This document shows positions 33,603-42,870 of a stretch of 64,000 nt of DNA, one piece after another. This DNA is from Niallia endozanthoxylica (GTDB taxonomy: Bacteria; Bacillota; Bacilli; Bacillales; Cytobacillaceae), in assembly GCF_008710145.1 (NCBI RefSeq), contig NZ_VYKL01000022.1, forward strand, positions 62,001-126,000, given 5' to 3'. The notes under the pieces were generated by a model. The model was given only the letters and a program-made list of their open reading frames with translations, ran no database searches and was not told where the DNA came from. The stretch's first letter is position 1, and every line of letters begins with the position of its first letter. The translations under genes were made by a program, and so were the position numbers.

Positions 33603-35981
33603 ATGAATGAGGAGCTCCTAATAAATGCAGATGAGTGCTACCGGTTGGCCGGGCAGAAGGCTGCTCATTATTTTAAGACATTATCTGAGCAGGTTATGCA
33701 ACAAGCCTATGTTCCAACCTTGACAAAGGATTTTCAAGCTTGGAAGCAGAATCACATTCATCATTATTCAATATTATCGCTATTTTCTCGCAAAAGGGGT
33801 AAAGAGACTTTACAAGGATATCGTCATTATATTCAATGGCTGAATTACACGGGCAAACTTGATGATTATTTAGACCGCAGTATATCTTATATCTATTTGA
33901 GAGATTTAGGCAAAAGTCTTCAGTCAGGCGCTGTAAAGAAAAAGATTCAAGATGTGGTGGAAAGTCTGAAAGAACACCTTACACACACGAAAGACGAGGA
34001 AGATTCTTCTGATACATACAACATGGCAGGTCTTTATCGGATAGCCCAGAAGGAAGGCGTTGAATTGGCCATGATTTGGCTGGTTCAAAAACTAAAAATG
34101 GTATCTGAAAATATACCAGAGGGCCTTCATGCGGAACATGCCCAGCGAAAACTGATAAAAATCATTGCCGGTGTCATTATGCTTGAGCTTGAAGAGATGA
34201 GTGGTCAGGAATCTCCTGAAGAACGTACCGAAAAACTAGATCGAGCGATACGGTTAGGCTATTGCTATGGTCTTACCTATCCTTTCATTGATGATCTTCT
34301 TGATTCTAAAATATTATCCTCTGATGAGAAAAGAAAATATTCCAATTTGATACGGATTACTCTTACCACAGGTTCAGTACCGGAACTAGGAGAGTGGAGA
34401 GGAAAAAACGCAGATTATATTCGCTTTATTCACAAAGAGTTGCGAGAGGCCTTTGAATATATTAAAGCCAATCAGAGAAAAGAAACGAGAACACGTTTTT
34501 TTGAACAGGCCTATGTATTTTATCAATCACAGGAAGAGGATCGTAATAAGGATTTATCCAATGAACATTACACGAATGAAGAAATCTTCTTGCCAATCAT
34601 TTTAAAAGCTGCTTCCTCAAGATTAATCATTCGTTCCATCATCAGTGCTCCAATGGATGAGGGCTATGACAGCCGAACGTTTTATTACGGAATATATAAC
34701 CAGCTAGCTGATGATTTTGCCGATATGTTTGGGGATATGAAGGAAGGAGCGGTTACTCCTTATACATATTATTTGAAATATCATGAGAAACGCCCTGATT
34801 TAATTAACCCCTTTGAATTGTATTGGACGGTTATTTTTCACTTAATACATAATGTTTATCACTCAGACCCTAAGACCTGTGAAGTGATGCTTGACCGTGC
34901 GATAAATGGTTTGAAGCGGTTTAAAGAGCGAATAGGAACAGGGAAATATAATGAAATCATGACACTTCTTACTTCAGGTATTCCGAAATTTAATCGTGTC
35001 ATTCAAAAAATGGTGCAAAAAGCAGATGATGTAGATTTTTTTGATAAATTGCTTCGTGATCATATGATTACCCTCCTTAAAAATGAACGGAAGGAACAGG
35101 AGGAATTTAGGGATACGATTAAAACGGTACGTAATCATATCAATGCTTATCTGCCTATTCTGAGAAACGAGAAGACAGCGATACTGAAAAATCCTATTAT
35201 TGATGCGGCCAATTACAGTCTTTCTGGTGATGGGAAGCGCTTGAGATCCATCATTGCATGGGCGATGGGGGTTAAGGAATATGGATTATCTCAATCTGCT
35301 ATCATACCTCTGCTTCAATCATTAGAGTATATGCATACAGCTTCGTTAATCCTTGATGACCTGCCTTCCCAGGACAATGCATCCACTAGAAGAGGCAGAC
35401 CCACACTGCACCAAGTCTATCATACATCTATAGCAGAGCTAACCGGACTATTTCTGACCCAGAAGGCGGTTGAGGAGCAGGCATCGCTAGAATCATTTGA
35501 TGTAAAGACAGTACTATCTTTAATTCAATATTCTGCTCGAAAGGTTCAAGATATGTGTGAGGGCCAGGCGATGGATTTAGAATCGGCAGGTAAGATATTG
35601 ACATTGGAGGAGCTTAGTATCATGTCTTTTTATAAAACCGGGATAGCATTTGAGGCTTCGCTAATCATGCCCGCCATTCTTGCCAATGCTAAGGAGTCTG
35701 AAATTGCTATCTTGAAGAAATTTGCCTATCATGCCGGTATCGCTTTTCAGATTAAAGATGACCTGCTCGATGTGGAAGGTGATGAATTCGTACTAGGAAA
35801 ACCGGTTGGCAGTGATGCAGAAAAGCAGCGATCGACCTTTGTCACTATCCTTGGAATCGAAGAGGCGAAAAAAACAATGTGGGAGCAGTATTGCCTTGCT
35901 TCAGAAGCACTAAAGGAGGTTCCTCAAAACACCAGTTTTTTGAAGCATTTGTTGAACTATATGGTCAATCGGGATCATTAA
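33603..35981 (+). CDS. Large two-domain prenyl synthase-like protein
   Basis: A 792-residue protein. The C-terminal ~300 residues are a canonical trans-polyprenyl diphosphate synthase: SGDGKRLRS, the first Asp-rich motif DDLPSQDNASTRRG and the second FQIKDDLLDVEGDE. The N-terminal ~480 residues are also alpha-helical with Asp-rich stretches YPFIDDLLDS and LADDFADMFGD, suggesting a diverged second prenyl-transferase or class I terpene synthase domain. So the protein may make and then use a prenyl diphosphate. Start at 33603 fits AGAAGGA 9 bases upstream. Product unknown; preceded by a mobile-element-like repeat, monocistronic. Confidence 0.78.
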   Translation: MNEELLINADECYRLAGQKAAHYFKTLSEQVMQQAYVPTLTKDFQAWKQNHIHHYSILSLFSRKRGKETLQGYRHYIQWLNYTGKLDDYLDRSISYIYLRDLGKSLQSGAVKKKIQDVVESLKEHLTHTKDEEDSSDTYNMAGLYRIAQKEGVELAMIWLVQKLKMVSENIPEGLHAEHAQRKLIKIIAGVIMLELEEMSGQESPEERTEKLDRAIRLGYCYGLTYPFIDDLLDSKILSSDEKRKYSNLIRITLTTGSVPELGEWRGKNADYIRFIHKELREAFEYIKANQRKETRTRFFEQAYVFYQSQEEDRNKDLSNEHYTNEEIFLPIILKAASSRLIIRSIISAPMDEGYDSRTFYYGIYNQLADDFADMFGDMKEGAVTPYTYYLKYHEKRPDLINPFELYWTVIFHLIHNVYHSDPKTCEVMLDRAINGLKRFKERIGTGKYNEIMTLLTSGIPKFNRVIQKMVQKADDVDFFDKLLRDHMITLLKNERKEQEEFRDTIKTVRNHINAYLPILRNEKTAILKNPIIDAANYSLSGDGKRLRSIIAWAMGVKEYGLSQSAIIPLLQSLEYMHTASLILDDLPSQDNASTRRGRPTLHQVYHTSIAELTGLFLTQKAVEEQASLESFDVKTVLSLIQYSARKVQDMCEGQAMDLESAGKILTLEELSIMSFYKTGIAFEASLIMPAILANAKESEIAILKKFAYHAGIAFQIKDDLLDVEGDEFVLGKPVGSDAEKQRSTFVTILGIEEAKKTMWEQYCLASEALKEVPQNTSFLKHLLNYMVNRDH

Positions 35982-35988
35982 TACTATT

Positions 35989-36042
35989 AAAGACCAAAGA
36001 TTCATCAAGGATTGACCCTGATGTTCTTTGGTCTTTTATTTT
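35989..36042 (+). terminator. Terminator of the prenyl synthase-like gene
   Basis: AAAGACCAAAGA pairs with TCTTTGGTCTTT, with an inner ATCAAGG / CCTGAT stem, followed by TATTTT. Confidence 0.8.
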
Positions 36043-36206
36043 GGAGTCATGAATGAAATAGGTCAGAGCCTGTCTAAATGTTGTTATGAAAGGAAATACC
36101 TCATGGAAAATTAGACTCGAATTCTACATAAGCTATGGAATTGTTTGGAATTAGTTGGAATAACAATTAGATAAGAAATCTTTTGGAAAAAGGGGAACGA
36201 ATCATC

Positions 36207-37289
36207 ATGCAGACAAAAGTTGAAATAAATAAAAAAGTGGAAAAATCAATCGATCATGCTTTTGCATCCCGCTTTGCTAAATCAATGTTTATAGCCATTT
36301 GCGGTTTAGCAGTTTTATCTTTTATTGGTACGAGAATGTTTACACATGTCGATTTAAATCTGTATGGCTATATGGTTGGGACAATCGTCTTTCTAGGGGG
36401 ATTTTTCTATCGATTTATCGCTTGGAGCGAGAGACCGCCGACAAAGGTCCTTATCAATAAAGGCATCAAACTACTATTTAGAAAATCAACAGTGAAAACA
36501 TCTGTAGAGCACCTTGCCACTTACCGATTCATCTGGAATAGGGGAATTTATCGATGGATACAGCATATGTTAATCGGATGGGGTTGTGTTCTTGCTATTT
36601 TAGTAACCTTTCCCCTTGTTTTCGGATGGATGTATTTTACCATGGATGACAATGGCTACTACAATATCATCTTAATGGGAATTCAGATCATGACTGTACC
36701 AGCTGAAGGAATCGTTGCTAATCTATCCTATAACGCATTGAACATTTCAGCTGTAATGGTGATATTAGGAGTCTGCATGGCTATATACCGCCGGTTGAAA
36801 AATATGCAGGCAAGAGCAGAACAAAAATTTCTATATGACTTTCTTCCGCTTTATATGCTGTTATTGGTCAGCGTTACAGGATTGGCGCTAACATTTATGA
36901 ATATCTTTTTACATGGTGCAGGGCAGCCAGTCATGTCTTTGATACACCAATGGTCAGTCATTATTACATTGATTTATCTTCCATTTGGTAAGCTTGCACA
37001 TATTCCGTTCCGCCCGATGAGTGTTCTGACAAGAAACTACAGAGAGCATTATGCGGAGCAATCAATGAAGCAATGCAAGGTTTGTGGAGATGAATTTGTG
37101 TCAGTAGAACAATTAAACGACGTTATCGAGGTTCTTCTAGTGAACGAAATTGAATTTCAAACGCAGGAAGGTTATCATCTTGCGGAATTATGCATTCCAT
37201 GCCGAAGAAAGTATCGGATTGCTCAATTTTCCGGTTTTCCTACCCACGAAGTAAAAGTTAAGGAGGCAAACCAGAATGCAAAGGGATAA
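36207..37289 (+). CDS. NarI-like cytochrome b membrane subunit with C-terminal zinc ribbon
   Basis: A 360-residue protein with six membrane segments (from about residues 25-280). Histidines in RWIQHMLIGWG and in HQWSVI / FGKLAHIPFRP match the heme ligation pattern of nitrate reductase gamma and HdrE-type quinol oxidases. The cytoplasmic tail holds CKVCGDEF and CIPCRRKY, a four-cysteine metal-binding extension not found in NarI. It should oxidise menaquinol and pass electrons to the Fe-S and molybdenum subunits encoded next. ATG at 36207 is chosen for AAGGGGAA 9 bases upstream. It overlaps the next gene by 14 bases. Confidence 0.78.
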   Translation: MQTKVEINKKVEKSIDHAFASRFAKSMFIAICGLAVLSFIGTRMFTHVDLNLYGYMVGTIVFLGGFFYRFIAWSERPPTKVLINKGIKLLFRKSTVKTSVEHLATYRFIWNRGIYRWIQHMLIGWGCVLAILVTFPLVFGWMYFTMDDNGYYNIILMGIQIMTVPAEGIVANLSYNALNISAVMVILGVCMAIYRRLKNMQARAEQKFLYDFLPLYMLLLVSVTGLALTFMNIFLHGAGQPVMSLIHQWSVIITLIYLPFGKLAHIPFRPMSVLTRNYREHYAEQSMKQCKVCGDEFVSVEQLNDVIEVLLVNEIEFQTQEGYHLAELCIPCRRKYRIAQFSGFPTHEVKVKEANQNAKG

Positions 37290-39444
37290 GTTTTTTAGAG
37301 CAATAGAGAATATGAAACATCCAAACGAAGAATTGGTAAAAACGCATTGTGCATACTGTGGTATGCAATGTGGCATGAACTTAAGGGTTAATACACAAAC
37401 GAATAAAATTATTGGGGTTGAACCCCGCTATGACTGGCCTGTTACAGTTGGGAAAATGTGCCCGAAAGGAGTTACAGCCTACCAGCAAACGAACCATGAT
37501 GATCGTATTTTAAAACCGCTTATTCGAGATGATGCAACACTAAAGGGAACGAAAAAAGGCTTTCGTGAAGCAAGCTGGGATGAAGCGTATGAGTTAATTG
37601 TGAAAAAATTCACTGAACTTCAAGATAATTACGGAAAAGATACATTGTCTGTCTTCAGTGGTGTATCAATGACGAATGAAAAATGCTATTTAACAGGGAA
37701 GTTTGCCCGTGTTGCCCTTGGAACACGCTACATTGATTATAATGGCCGCTTCTGTATGTCAAGTGCTGCCGGAGGATTTCTTCGTTCTTTCGGTGTAGAT
37801 AGAGGCTCAACATTGCCTTGGACGGATATTCATGAAACAGATTGCTTATTTATTGCAGGGAGCAACACAGCTGAATGCCATCCAACATCGATGTTTCGAG
37901 TATGGAACGTACAAGAAAGGGGTGGCTACCTCATTGTCGTTGACCCTCGTGAAACCCCATTGGCAAGCAGGGCTGACATCCATCTCGATTTAAAACCGGG
38001 AACAGACCTTGCACTTGCGAATGGAATTTTAAATTTAATCATTCAGAACGGTTATGCAGATGAAGATTTTGTGAATAAACATACGAATGGTTTTGCTGAA
38101 ACAAAAGAACTTGTGAAAGAATTTACCCCTGAATATACGAGTCAGCTTACAGGAGTAGCCCCAGAAAAAATTATTCGCGCTGCTGAAATTTACGGAAAAG
38201 CACCGAATGCGATTGTCATGTTTGCCCGCGGAAGTGAACAGCAGCATAAAGGCGTTGATAATGTTTCGGCTTATATAAATATGGCTTTAGTAACAGGCAA
38301 AATCGGACGTCCGAAAGCAGGAGTGGCCACATTTACTGGTCAGGGAAATGGGCAAGGCGGACGCGAACATGGTCAAAAATCAGATTTGTTACCAGGCTAT
38401 AGAAAAATTACAAACCCTAAACATGTGGAAGAGGTTTGTAAGGTATGGGGAATCACTCCAGAGGAAATGCCGCTACCGGGTGTTTCCGCTTATGAAATGT
38501 TTGAATTAATGGATCAAAAAACGATTCGTGGATTGTATCTGCTATGTTCAAACCCAGCCATTTCTGCACCCAATTTAAACTTCGTCAGAAACGCATTGAA
38601 AAATTTAGACTTCATGGTATGTGCTGACTTCTATTTATCTGACTCTGCAGAATTTGCGGATGTGATTCTGCCTTCTGTCACATGGTCTGAGGATGAAGGA
38701 ACGGTTACAAACCTCGAAGGCCGGATTATTAAAATTAACAAAGCGCAAGAACCAATTGGTGAAGCAAAGCCTGATTGGCAAATGCAAGTGGAGCTTGCTG
38801 AACGTCTAGGTAAAGGTAAATACTTTTCGCATTTGAAAACAACAAGAGATATAGCAGCTGAGTTTAGACTTGCAAGTAAAGGCGGCTATGCCGATTACTA
38901 TGGGGCTACATGGGATAAAATTGACAAACAAGACGGAGTATTTTGGCCTTGTAAGGATGAAAAGGATACAGGAACACCGCATATGTTCCTAGACAAAAAA
39001 TTTTATCATCCAGATGGAAAAGCGCAAATTTGTGCACTGCCATATCGCCCTCCGGCAGAGGAGCCTGATGAAAGTTACCCGCTGTGCTTAACGACTGGAC
39101 GTGTGGTATATCACTATTTATCAGGGAACCAGACAAGAAGAATTCCCTTTCTGCGCGCCATGTGTCCGGAACCATTTGTAGAAGTACATCCAGAAACAGC
39201 GGCAACATATAAGTTGGAGCATGAGGAAAGAGTTCGCCTATTTACACGCAGAGGTGAAGCGATTTATAAAGTGAAAATAACCGAAGCCATTCGAAAAGAT
39301 ACTGTTTTTGTTCCGTACCATTTCGAGCGCGAACAATCTATTAATCTATTGACTATTGCTGCGCTTGACCCGATTTCACGTATGCCGGAATTTAAAGCAT
39401 GTGCTGCTCAACTAGAGAAAATTGAAACAAAGAAGGTGCTTTAA
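37276..39444 (+). CDS. Molybdopterin oxidoreductase, nitrate-reductase-like catalytic subunit
   Basis: A 722-residue Mo-bisPGD enzyme. The N-terminal cluster-binding motif is HCAYCGMQCGMN with the fourth cysteine in GKMCPKG. The probable Mo ligand is Cys in GRFCMSSA, as in NasA/NapA-type nitrate reductases; WTDIHETDCLFIAGSNTAE also fits assimilatory nitrate reductase. There is no Tat signal, so it is cytoplasmic. It overlaps the cytochrome b gene and abuts the ferredoxin gene. With a NarK downstream, nitrate is the likeliest substrate, but formate or another oxyanion cannot be excluded. AAGGAGG site. Confidence 0.84.
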   Translation: MQRDKFFRAIENMKHPNEELVKTHCAYCGMQCGMNLRVNTQTNKIIGVEPRYDWPVTVGKMCPKGVTAYQQTNHDDRILKPLIRDDATLKGTKKGFREASWDEAYELIVKKFTELQDNYGKDTLSVFSGVSMTNEKCYLTGKFARVALGTRYIDYNGRFCMSSAAGGFLRSFGVDRGSTLPWTDIHETDCLFIAGSNTAECHPTSMFRVWNVQERGGYLIVVDPRETPLASRADIHLDLKPGTDLALANGILNLIIQNGYADEDFVNKHTNGFAETKELVKEFTPEYTSQLTGVAPEKIIRAAEIYGKAPNAIVMFARGSEQQHKGVDNVSAYINMALVTGKIGRPKAGVATFTGQGNGQGGREHGQKSDLLPGYRKITNPKHVEEVCKVWGITPEEMPLPGVSAYEMFELMDQKTIRGLYLLCSNPAISAPNLNFVRNALKNLDFMVCADFYLSDSAEFADVILPSVTWSEDEGTVTNLEGRIIKINKAQEPIGEAKPDWQMQVELAERLGKGKYFSHLKTTRDIAAEFRLASKGGYADYYGATWDKIDKQDGVFWPCKDEKDTGTPHMFLDKKFYHPDGKAQICALPYRPPAEEPDESYPLCLTTGRVVYHYLSGNQTRRIPFLRAMCPEPFVEVHPETAATYKLEHEERVRLFTRRGEAIYKVKITEAIRKDTVFVPYHFEREQSINLLTIAALDPISRMPEFKACAAQLEKIETKKVL

Positions 39445-40005
39445 GTGCAAAAGAGGCTGTATTTAGAATTAGAAAACTGTATTGGATGCCGTTCTTGTCT
39501 AGCGGCATGTACACAGTGCGGAGGTCATGAAGAACGTAATAGAAACTATGTATATGATGTAAATCCACTTGCTAACCGGCAAACAATGCCACTTATGTGC
39601 CTTCATTGTGTGAACCCAGCATGTGCAAGAAGCTGTCCGGCCCAAGCAATCCAAATCCATGAAACAGGAGCGGTTTTATCAGCGCTAGTTGAAAAATGTA
39701 TCGGCTGCCAAAACTGTACCATTGCCTGCCCCTATGGAATACCAAAGTTTGATGCCGAACAAAACTTAATGTATAAATGTGATTTGTGCATTGACCGAAC
39801 AAAAGACAATATTCCACCAATGTGTGCGAGTGTGTGTCCGTCAAATACAATCCAATGGCTGACTGATGGAGAAATTGAAAACAAGAATAAACAATTCAAT
39901 CTCGATAATGAAAAATGGGTGACAAGCTTACCGTATTTGGAAGGGGAAACGCATGTTAAAGTAAATCTTCCTGGTATCTTACAGGGGACAACAAAATTGT
40001 ACTAG
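39445..40005 (+). CDS. 4Fe-4S ferredoxin-type electron transfer subunit (DmsB/NrfC-like)
   Basis: A 186-residue iron-sulfur subunit with several cysteine clusters: CIGCRSCLAAC, CLHCVNPACARSCP, CIGCQNCTIACP and CDLCIDR, enough for four clusters together with a late CASVCP. It should wire the cytochrome b subunit to the molybdenum subunit. GTG start directly after the previous stop codon indicates translational coupling. No export signal, consistent with a cytoplasmic complex. Confidence 0.88.
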   Translation: MQKRLYLELENCIGCRSCLAACTQCGGHEERNRNYVYDVNPLANRQTMPLMCLHCVNPACARSCPAQAIQIHETGAVLSALVEKCIGCQNCTIACPYGIPKFDAEQNLMYKCDLCIDRTKDNIPPMCASVCPSNTIQWLTDGEIENKNKQFNLDNEKWVTSLPYLEGETHVKVNLPGILQGTTKLY

Positions 40006-40016
40006 GAGGGATAGGG

Positions 40017-40544
40017 ATGCCGTCGGATAAGAATAATAAAATTCCTTTTAATGAAGATAATTACACACATAATATAGAACGGGATAATGAAAGAAAGCTT
40101 GACAGACGAGGATTCATGAAGACGTTAGCGGGAGCTGCTGGGGCGTTTGCTGTCTCTTCCCTGCCATGGGGAGCCGTAGCAGCAAAAGAGTTAATGGGAC
40201 TTGGAGATAAAGAGTATCCACATAAAAAAATTACCGATGTAAGTAAATTACCAGTGGGTGATGCGATTGAGTTTACGTTCCCTGGAGAGCATGATGATGC
40301 ACTTCTAATCAGATTAGCTGAAAATAAATACGTTGCCTATCAAAATGCCTGTACACATCTTCGCTGTCCTGTTTTTTGGGTAAAGGATCAAGGTGAAATG
40401 GTTTGTCCGTGCCACCATGGTAAATTCAATGTCGAGACGGGTGCGCCAACAGCAGGGCCTCCTAGACGACCACTTCCTGAGATTGTAGTGAAAGTTGAAA
40501 ATGGTGCCATATATGCCGTAAGGGTGAAGCGTTATGAAGAATAA
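40017..40544 (+). CDS. Rieske 2Fe-2S protein with Tat signal
   Basis: A 175-residue protein. Near residue 30, DRRGFMKTLAGAAGAF is a twin-arginine-type signal or anchor (RR followed by a hydrophobic stretch). The Rieske cluster is bound by CTHLRCP and CPCHHGKFN; the usual first motif CTHxGC is CTHLRC here. It should be exposed on the outer face of the membrane. Why a nitrate-reductase-like complex with a cytoplasmic active site has an external Rieske subunit is unclear; a quinol-oxidising bifurcation or a link to another acceptor is possible. AGGAGGG site. Confidence 0.84.
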   Translation: MPSDKNNKIPFNEDNYTHNIERDNERKLDRRGFMKTLAGAAGAFAVSSLPWGAVAAKELMGLGDKEYPHKKITDVSKLPVGDAIEFTFPGEHDDALLIRLAENKYVAYQNACTHLRCPVFWVKDQGEMVCPCHHGKFNVETGAPTAGPPRRPLPEIVVKVENGAIYAVRVKRYEE

Positions 40545-40731
40545 GCATGTAGGTGTTGTCATTCTTTGTGCTGTACTGATGCTTAATATTATTTTTACTC
40601 AATTCATGGTGCATCAATATTTCTACGAAAATTATGTAAACACAATCATTTTTGGGGGATTAAATATTATTTTGCTTCCTCTAGCAATATATGTGTATCA
40701 AAAAACGGAAAAGCGTGATGAACATGATTAA
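40534..40731 (+). CDS. Small two-helix membrane protein
   Basis: A 65-residue protein with hydrophobic segments at about residues 6-27 and 36-55 and a charged C-terminus. It overlaps the Rieske gene by 11 bases and the NarK-like gene by 14 bases, so it is part of the operon and translationally coupled. No known family recognised. It may stabilise the membrane part of the complex. Confidence 0.7.
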   Translation: MKNKHVGVVILCAVLMLNIIFTQFMVHQYFYENYVNTIIFGGLNIILLPLAIYVYQKTEKRDEHD

Positions 40732-42223
40732 AAAAATCCAGCTTCCTTTACAAACGATGAATCTTATCGTCGGTTTTATGATTTGGGTATTAATCTCCTC
40801 CTTACTGCCATTTATTAAAGAGGATATTGTGATTCCTGACAGTCAACTTGCGCTTGTAACAGCGGTACCGGTAATTTTAGGTTCTATCCTTAGGATTCCG
40901 TTAGGGTTCTATGCGAATCAATTTGGAGCCAGAACGATATTCCTGTTTAGCTTTATCCTGCTGTTATTCCCCGTTTATTATATTAGTATGGCAGATTCAC
41001 TTGCAGATCTGCTCATTGGAGGATTATTTCTTGGAGTGGGGGGAGCTATTTTCTCAGTTGGAGTAACCTCTTTGCCCAAGTATTATCCGAAAGAACGTCA
41101 TGGCTTTGTCAATGGAATTTACGGTGCGGGAAATCTGGGAACAGCCTTATCAACGTTCGCCGCTCCAGTCATTGCTACACATGTTGGCTGGTCAGCAACT
41201 GTTCAGATTTATCTTGTGATACTTGCTATTTTTATCATAGCAAACTTTTTCTTAGGTGATAAAAAGGAACTGAAAGTAAAAACTCCCCTCATAGAGCAAA
41301 TAAAGGGTGTATACAAAAATGAAAAGCTGTGGCTGCTATGTTTATTTTATTTTATCACCTTCGGATCGTTTGTTGCCTTCACCATTTATTTGCCAAACTT
41401 TCTTGTTTCGAACTTTGGCTTAGATAAGGTTGATGCAGGTCTAAGAACGGCAGGGTTTATCGTTATTGCTACAATTATGCGGCCTATCGGCGGCTGGCTC
41501 GCTGACCGCTTCCATTCTCTCATTCTACTTATGTTCACCTTTGGCGTTTATACCATTTCAGCGATGATTCTTTCGTTTGCCCCTTCTATCGGATGGTATT
41601 CCTTCGGTTGTTTGACCATTGCTTTTTGTGCCGGAATAGGAAATGGTGTTATTTTTAAATTGGTACCATTGTATTTTCAAAAGCAGGCAGGAATTGTGAA
41701 CGGAATTGTCTCTGCAATGGGTGGATTGGGAGGTTTTTTCCCTCCAATTATTCTATCTCTGTTGTTTAATGTAACAGGCCATTATGCCATTGGTTTTATG
41801 GCATTATCAGAAGTGGCACTTGCCAGTTTGATTTTAGTTATCTGGATGTATTTCAAAGAAAAAATGCAGCTTGCAAAAGAAGTAATGCATCATACGGTGG
41901 AAGGAATATTAGTTACCGACACGAGCGGTAAAATCATTTCCGTTAACCCAGCCTTTACAAAAATTACTGGATATCAGGAAGATGAAATTCTCGGAAAGAA
42001 CCCGAGTATATTGAAATCAGGAAAACAATCAAAAGAGTTTTACCAGGATATGTGGAATTCGATTGAAAAGAATGGATTCTGGCAAGGGGAGATTTGGAAT
42101 TGTCGCAAGGATGGACAGCAATATCTCCAATGGTTGACCATTAGTGCGATTAAAAATGATGCTGGTGATGTAGTTCAGTATGCTGGAATGTTCAGTGACA
42201 TTTCCAGTTTTAAAGAAACATAA
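40718..42223 (+). CDS. NarK-type nitrate/nitrite transporter fused to a PAS domain
   Basis: About 501 residues. The first ~390 form a 12-segment MFS transporter of the NarK/NasA class (RIPLGFYANQFG, SLPKYYPKERHGFVNGIYGAGNLG, RPIGGWLADR). After the last segment, residues about 395-495 are a PAS domain with VEGILVTDTSGKIISVNPAF, ITGYQEDEILGKNPSIL and a PAC-like end (AGMFSDIS). Cytoplasmic PAS placement suggests that transport is gated or reported by redox, oxygen or a ligand. ATG at 40718 preferred over an upstream frame because GGAAAAG is 8 bases away. Last gene of the unit. Confidence 0.85.
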   Translation: MNMIKKIQLPLQTMNLIVGFMIWVLISSLLPFIKEDIVIPDSQLALVTAVPVILGSILRIPLGFYANQFGARTIFLFSFILLLFPVYYISMADSLADLLIGGLFLGVGGAIFSVGVTSLPKYYPKERHGFVNGIYGAGNLGTALSTFAAPVIATHVGWSATVQIYLVILAIFIIANFFLGDKKELKVKTPLIEQIKGVYKNEKLWLLCLFYFITFGSFVAFTIYLPNFLVSNFGLDKVDAGLRTAGFIVIATIMRPIGGWLADRFHSLILLMFTFGVYTISAMILSFAPSIGWYSFGCLTIAFCAGIGNGVIFKLVPLYFQKQAGIVNGIVSAMGGLGGFFPPIILSLLFNVTGHYAIGFMALSEVALASLILVIWMYFKEKMQLAKEVMHHTVEGILVTDTSGKIISVNPAFTKITGYQEDEILGKNPSILKSGKQSKEFYQDMWNSIEKNGFWQGEIWNCRKDGQQYLQWLTISAIKNDAGDVVQYAGMFSDISSFKET

Positions 42224-42225
42224 GC

Positions 42226-42258
42226 AAAGGGACAAATGCTCAAACATTTGTCCCTTAA
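42226..42258. terminator. Bidirectional terminator between narK-PAS and the thi operon
   Basis: AAAGGGACAAATG and CATTTGTCCCTT form a 12-bp stem with a 6-nt loop just after the transporter stop. It also lies just past the tenI stop on the other strand. Confidence 0.78.
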
Positions 42259-42272
42259 ATATATAATCTGAT

Positions 42273-42857
42273 TCAGCTGTGAAAGTCGTTTGCCAGCCGT
42301 ACAGGGTGAGGACTAGTCATTGCCTCTGACATAATACAATATCCCTTTGCACCTGTTGCTAGTATTTCTTTAACATGATATCTTTTGATTCCGCCAATCG
42401 CAAATACCGGGATGTTGACTGAATCACATACATCTTTCAGAAAGGAGATTCCCCTTGGAGGAACTCTCTTTTTACTATCTGTTGAAAAAACATGCCCTGC
42501 AATTAAATGAGTAGCTCCTAACGAGACTGCCTCTTTTGCTTCCTCTGCTGAATGGACCGAAGCACCGATTCTATTAAAAGACTGCAACTCACATTGATAT
42601 TTTCTCAAATTTTCCATAGATAATTGAATATTGGTGAGTCTCAATTTATTGGCTACAGAAATATTTTGATTGATGATTAGCGGTACATTGTGATGCTTAC
42701 AAATATCATTTACTTGTATGGCTAATGCTTCATATTCATCAAGTTCTAAGTCTTTTTCTCTAAGCATGATGGAATGAGGCTTCCCTTTAGCTAATTGATC
42801 TATTTGTGCTAAAAAGTCCTGTTTACAAAGTTTCCGATTGGTTACAAGAATCAGCAT
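42273..42857 (-). CDS. tenI: Thiazole tautomerase (TenI)
   Basis: A 194-residue TIM-barrel protein related to thiamine phosphate synthase but shorter. VTNRKLC, IMLREKDL and GASVHSAEEA lie at the expected barrel positions; ATHLIAGHVF and FAIGGI follow. TenI aromatises the thiazole carboxylate made by ThiG. The start at 42857 is 14 bases beyond the thiH stop; an open frame extending upstream overlaps thiH in another frame and is not used. Last gene of thiS-F-G-H-tenI. Confidence 0.87.
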   Translation of the reverse strand: MLILVTNRKLCKQDFLAQIDQLAKGKPHSIMLREKDLELDEYEALAIQVNDICKHHNVPLIINQNISVANKLRLTNIQLSMENLRKYQCELQSFNRIGASVHSAEEAKEAVSLGATHLIAGHVFSTDSKKRVPPRGISFLKDVCDSVNIPVFAIGGIKRYHVKEILATGAKGYCIMSEAMTSPHPVRLANDFHS

Positions 42858-42870
42858 AACAGATTTCCGC

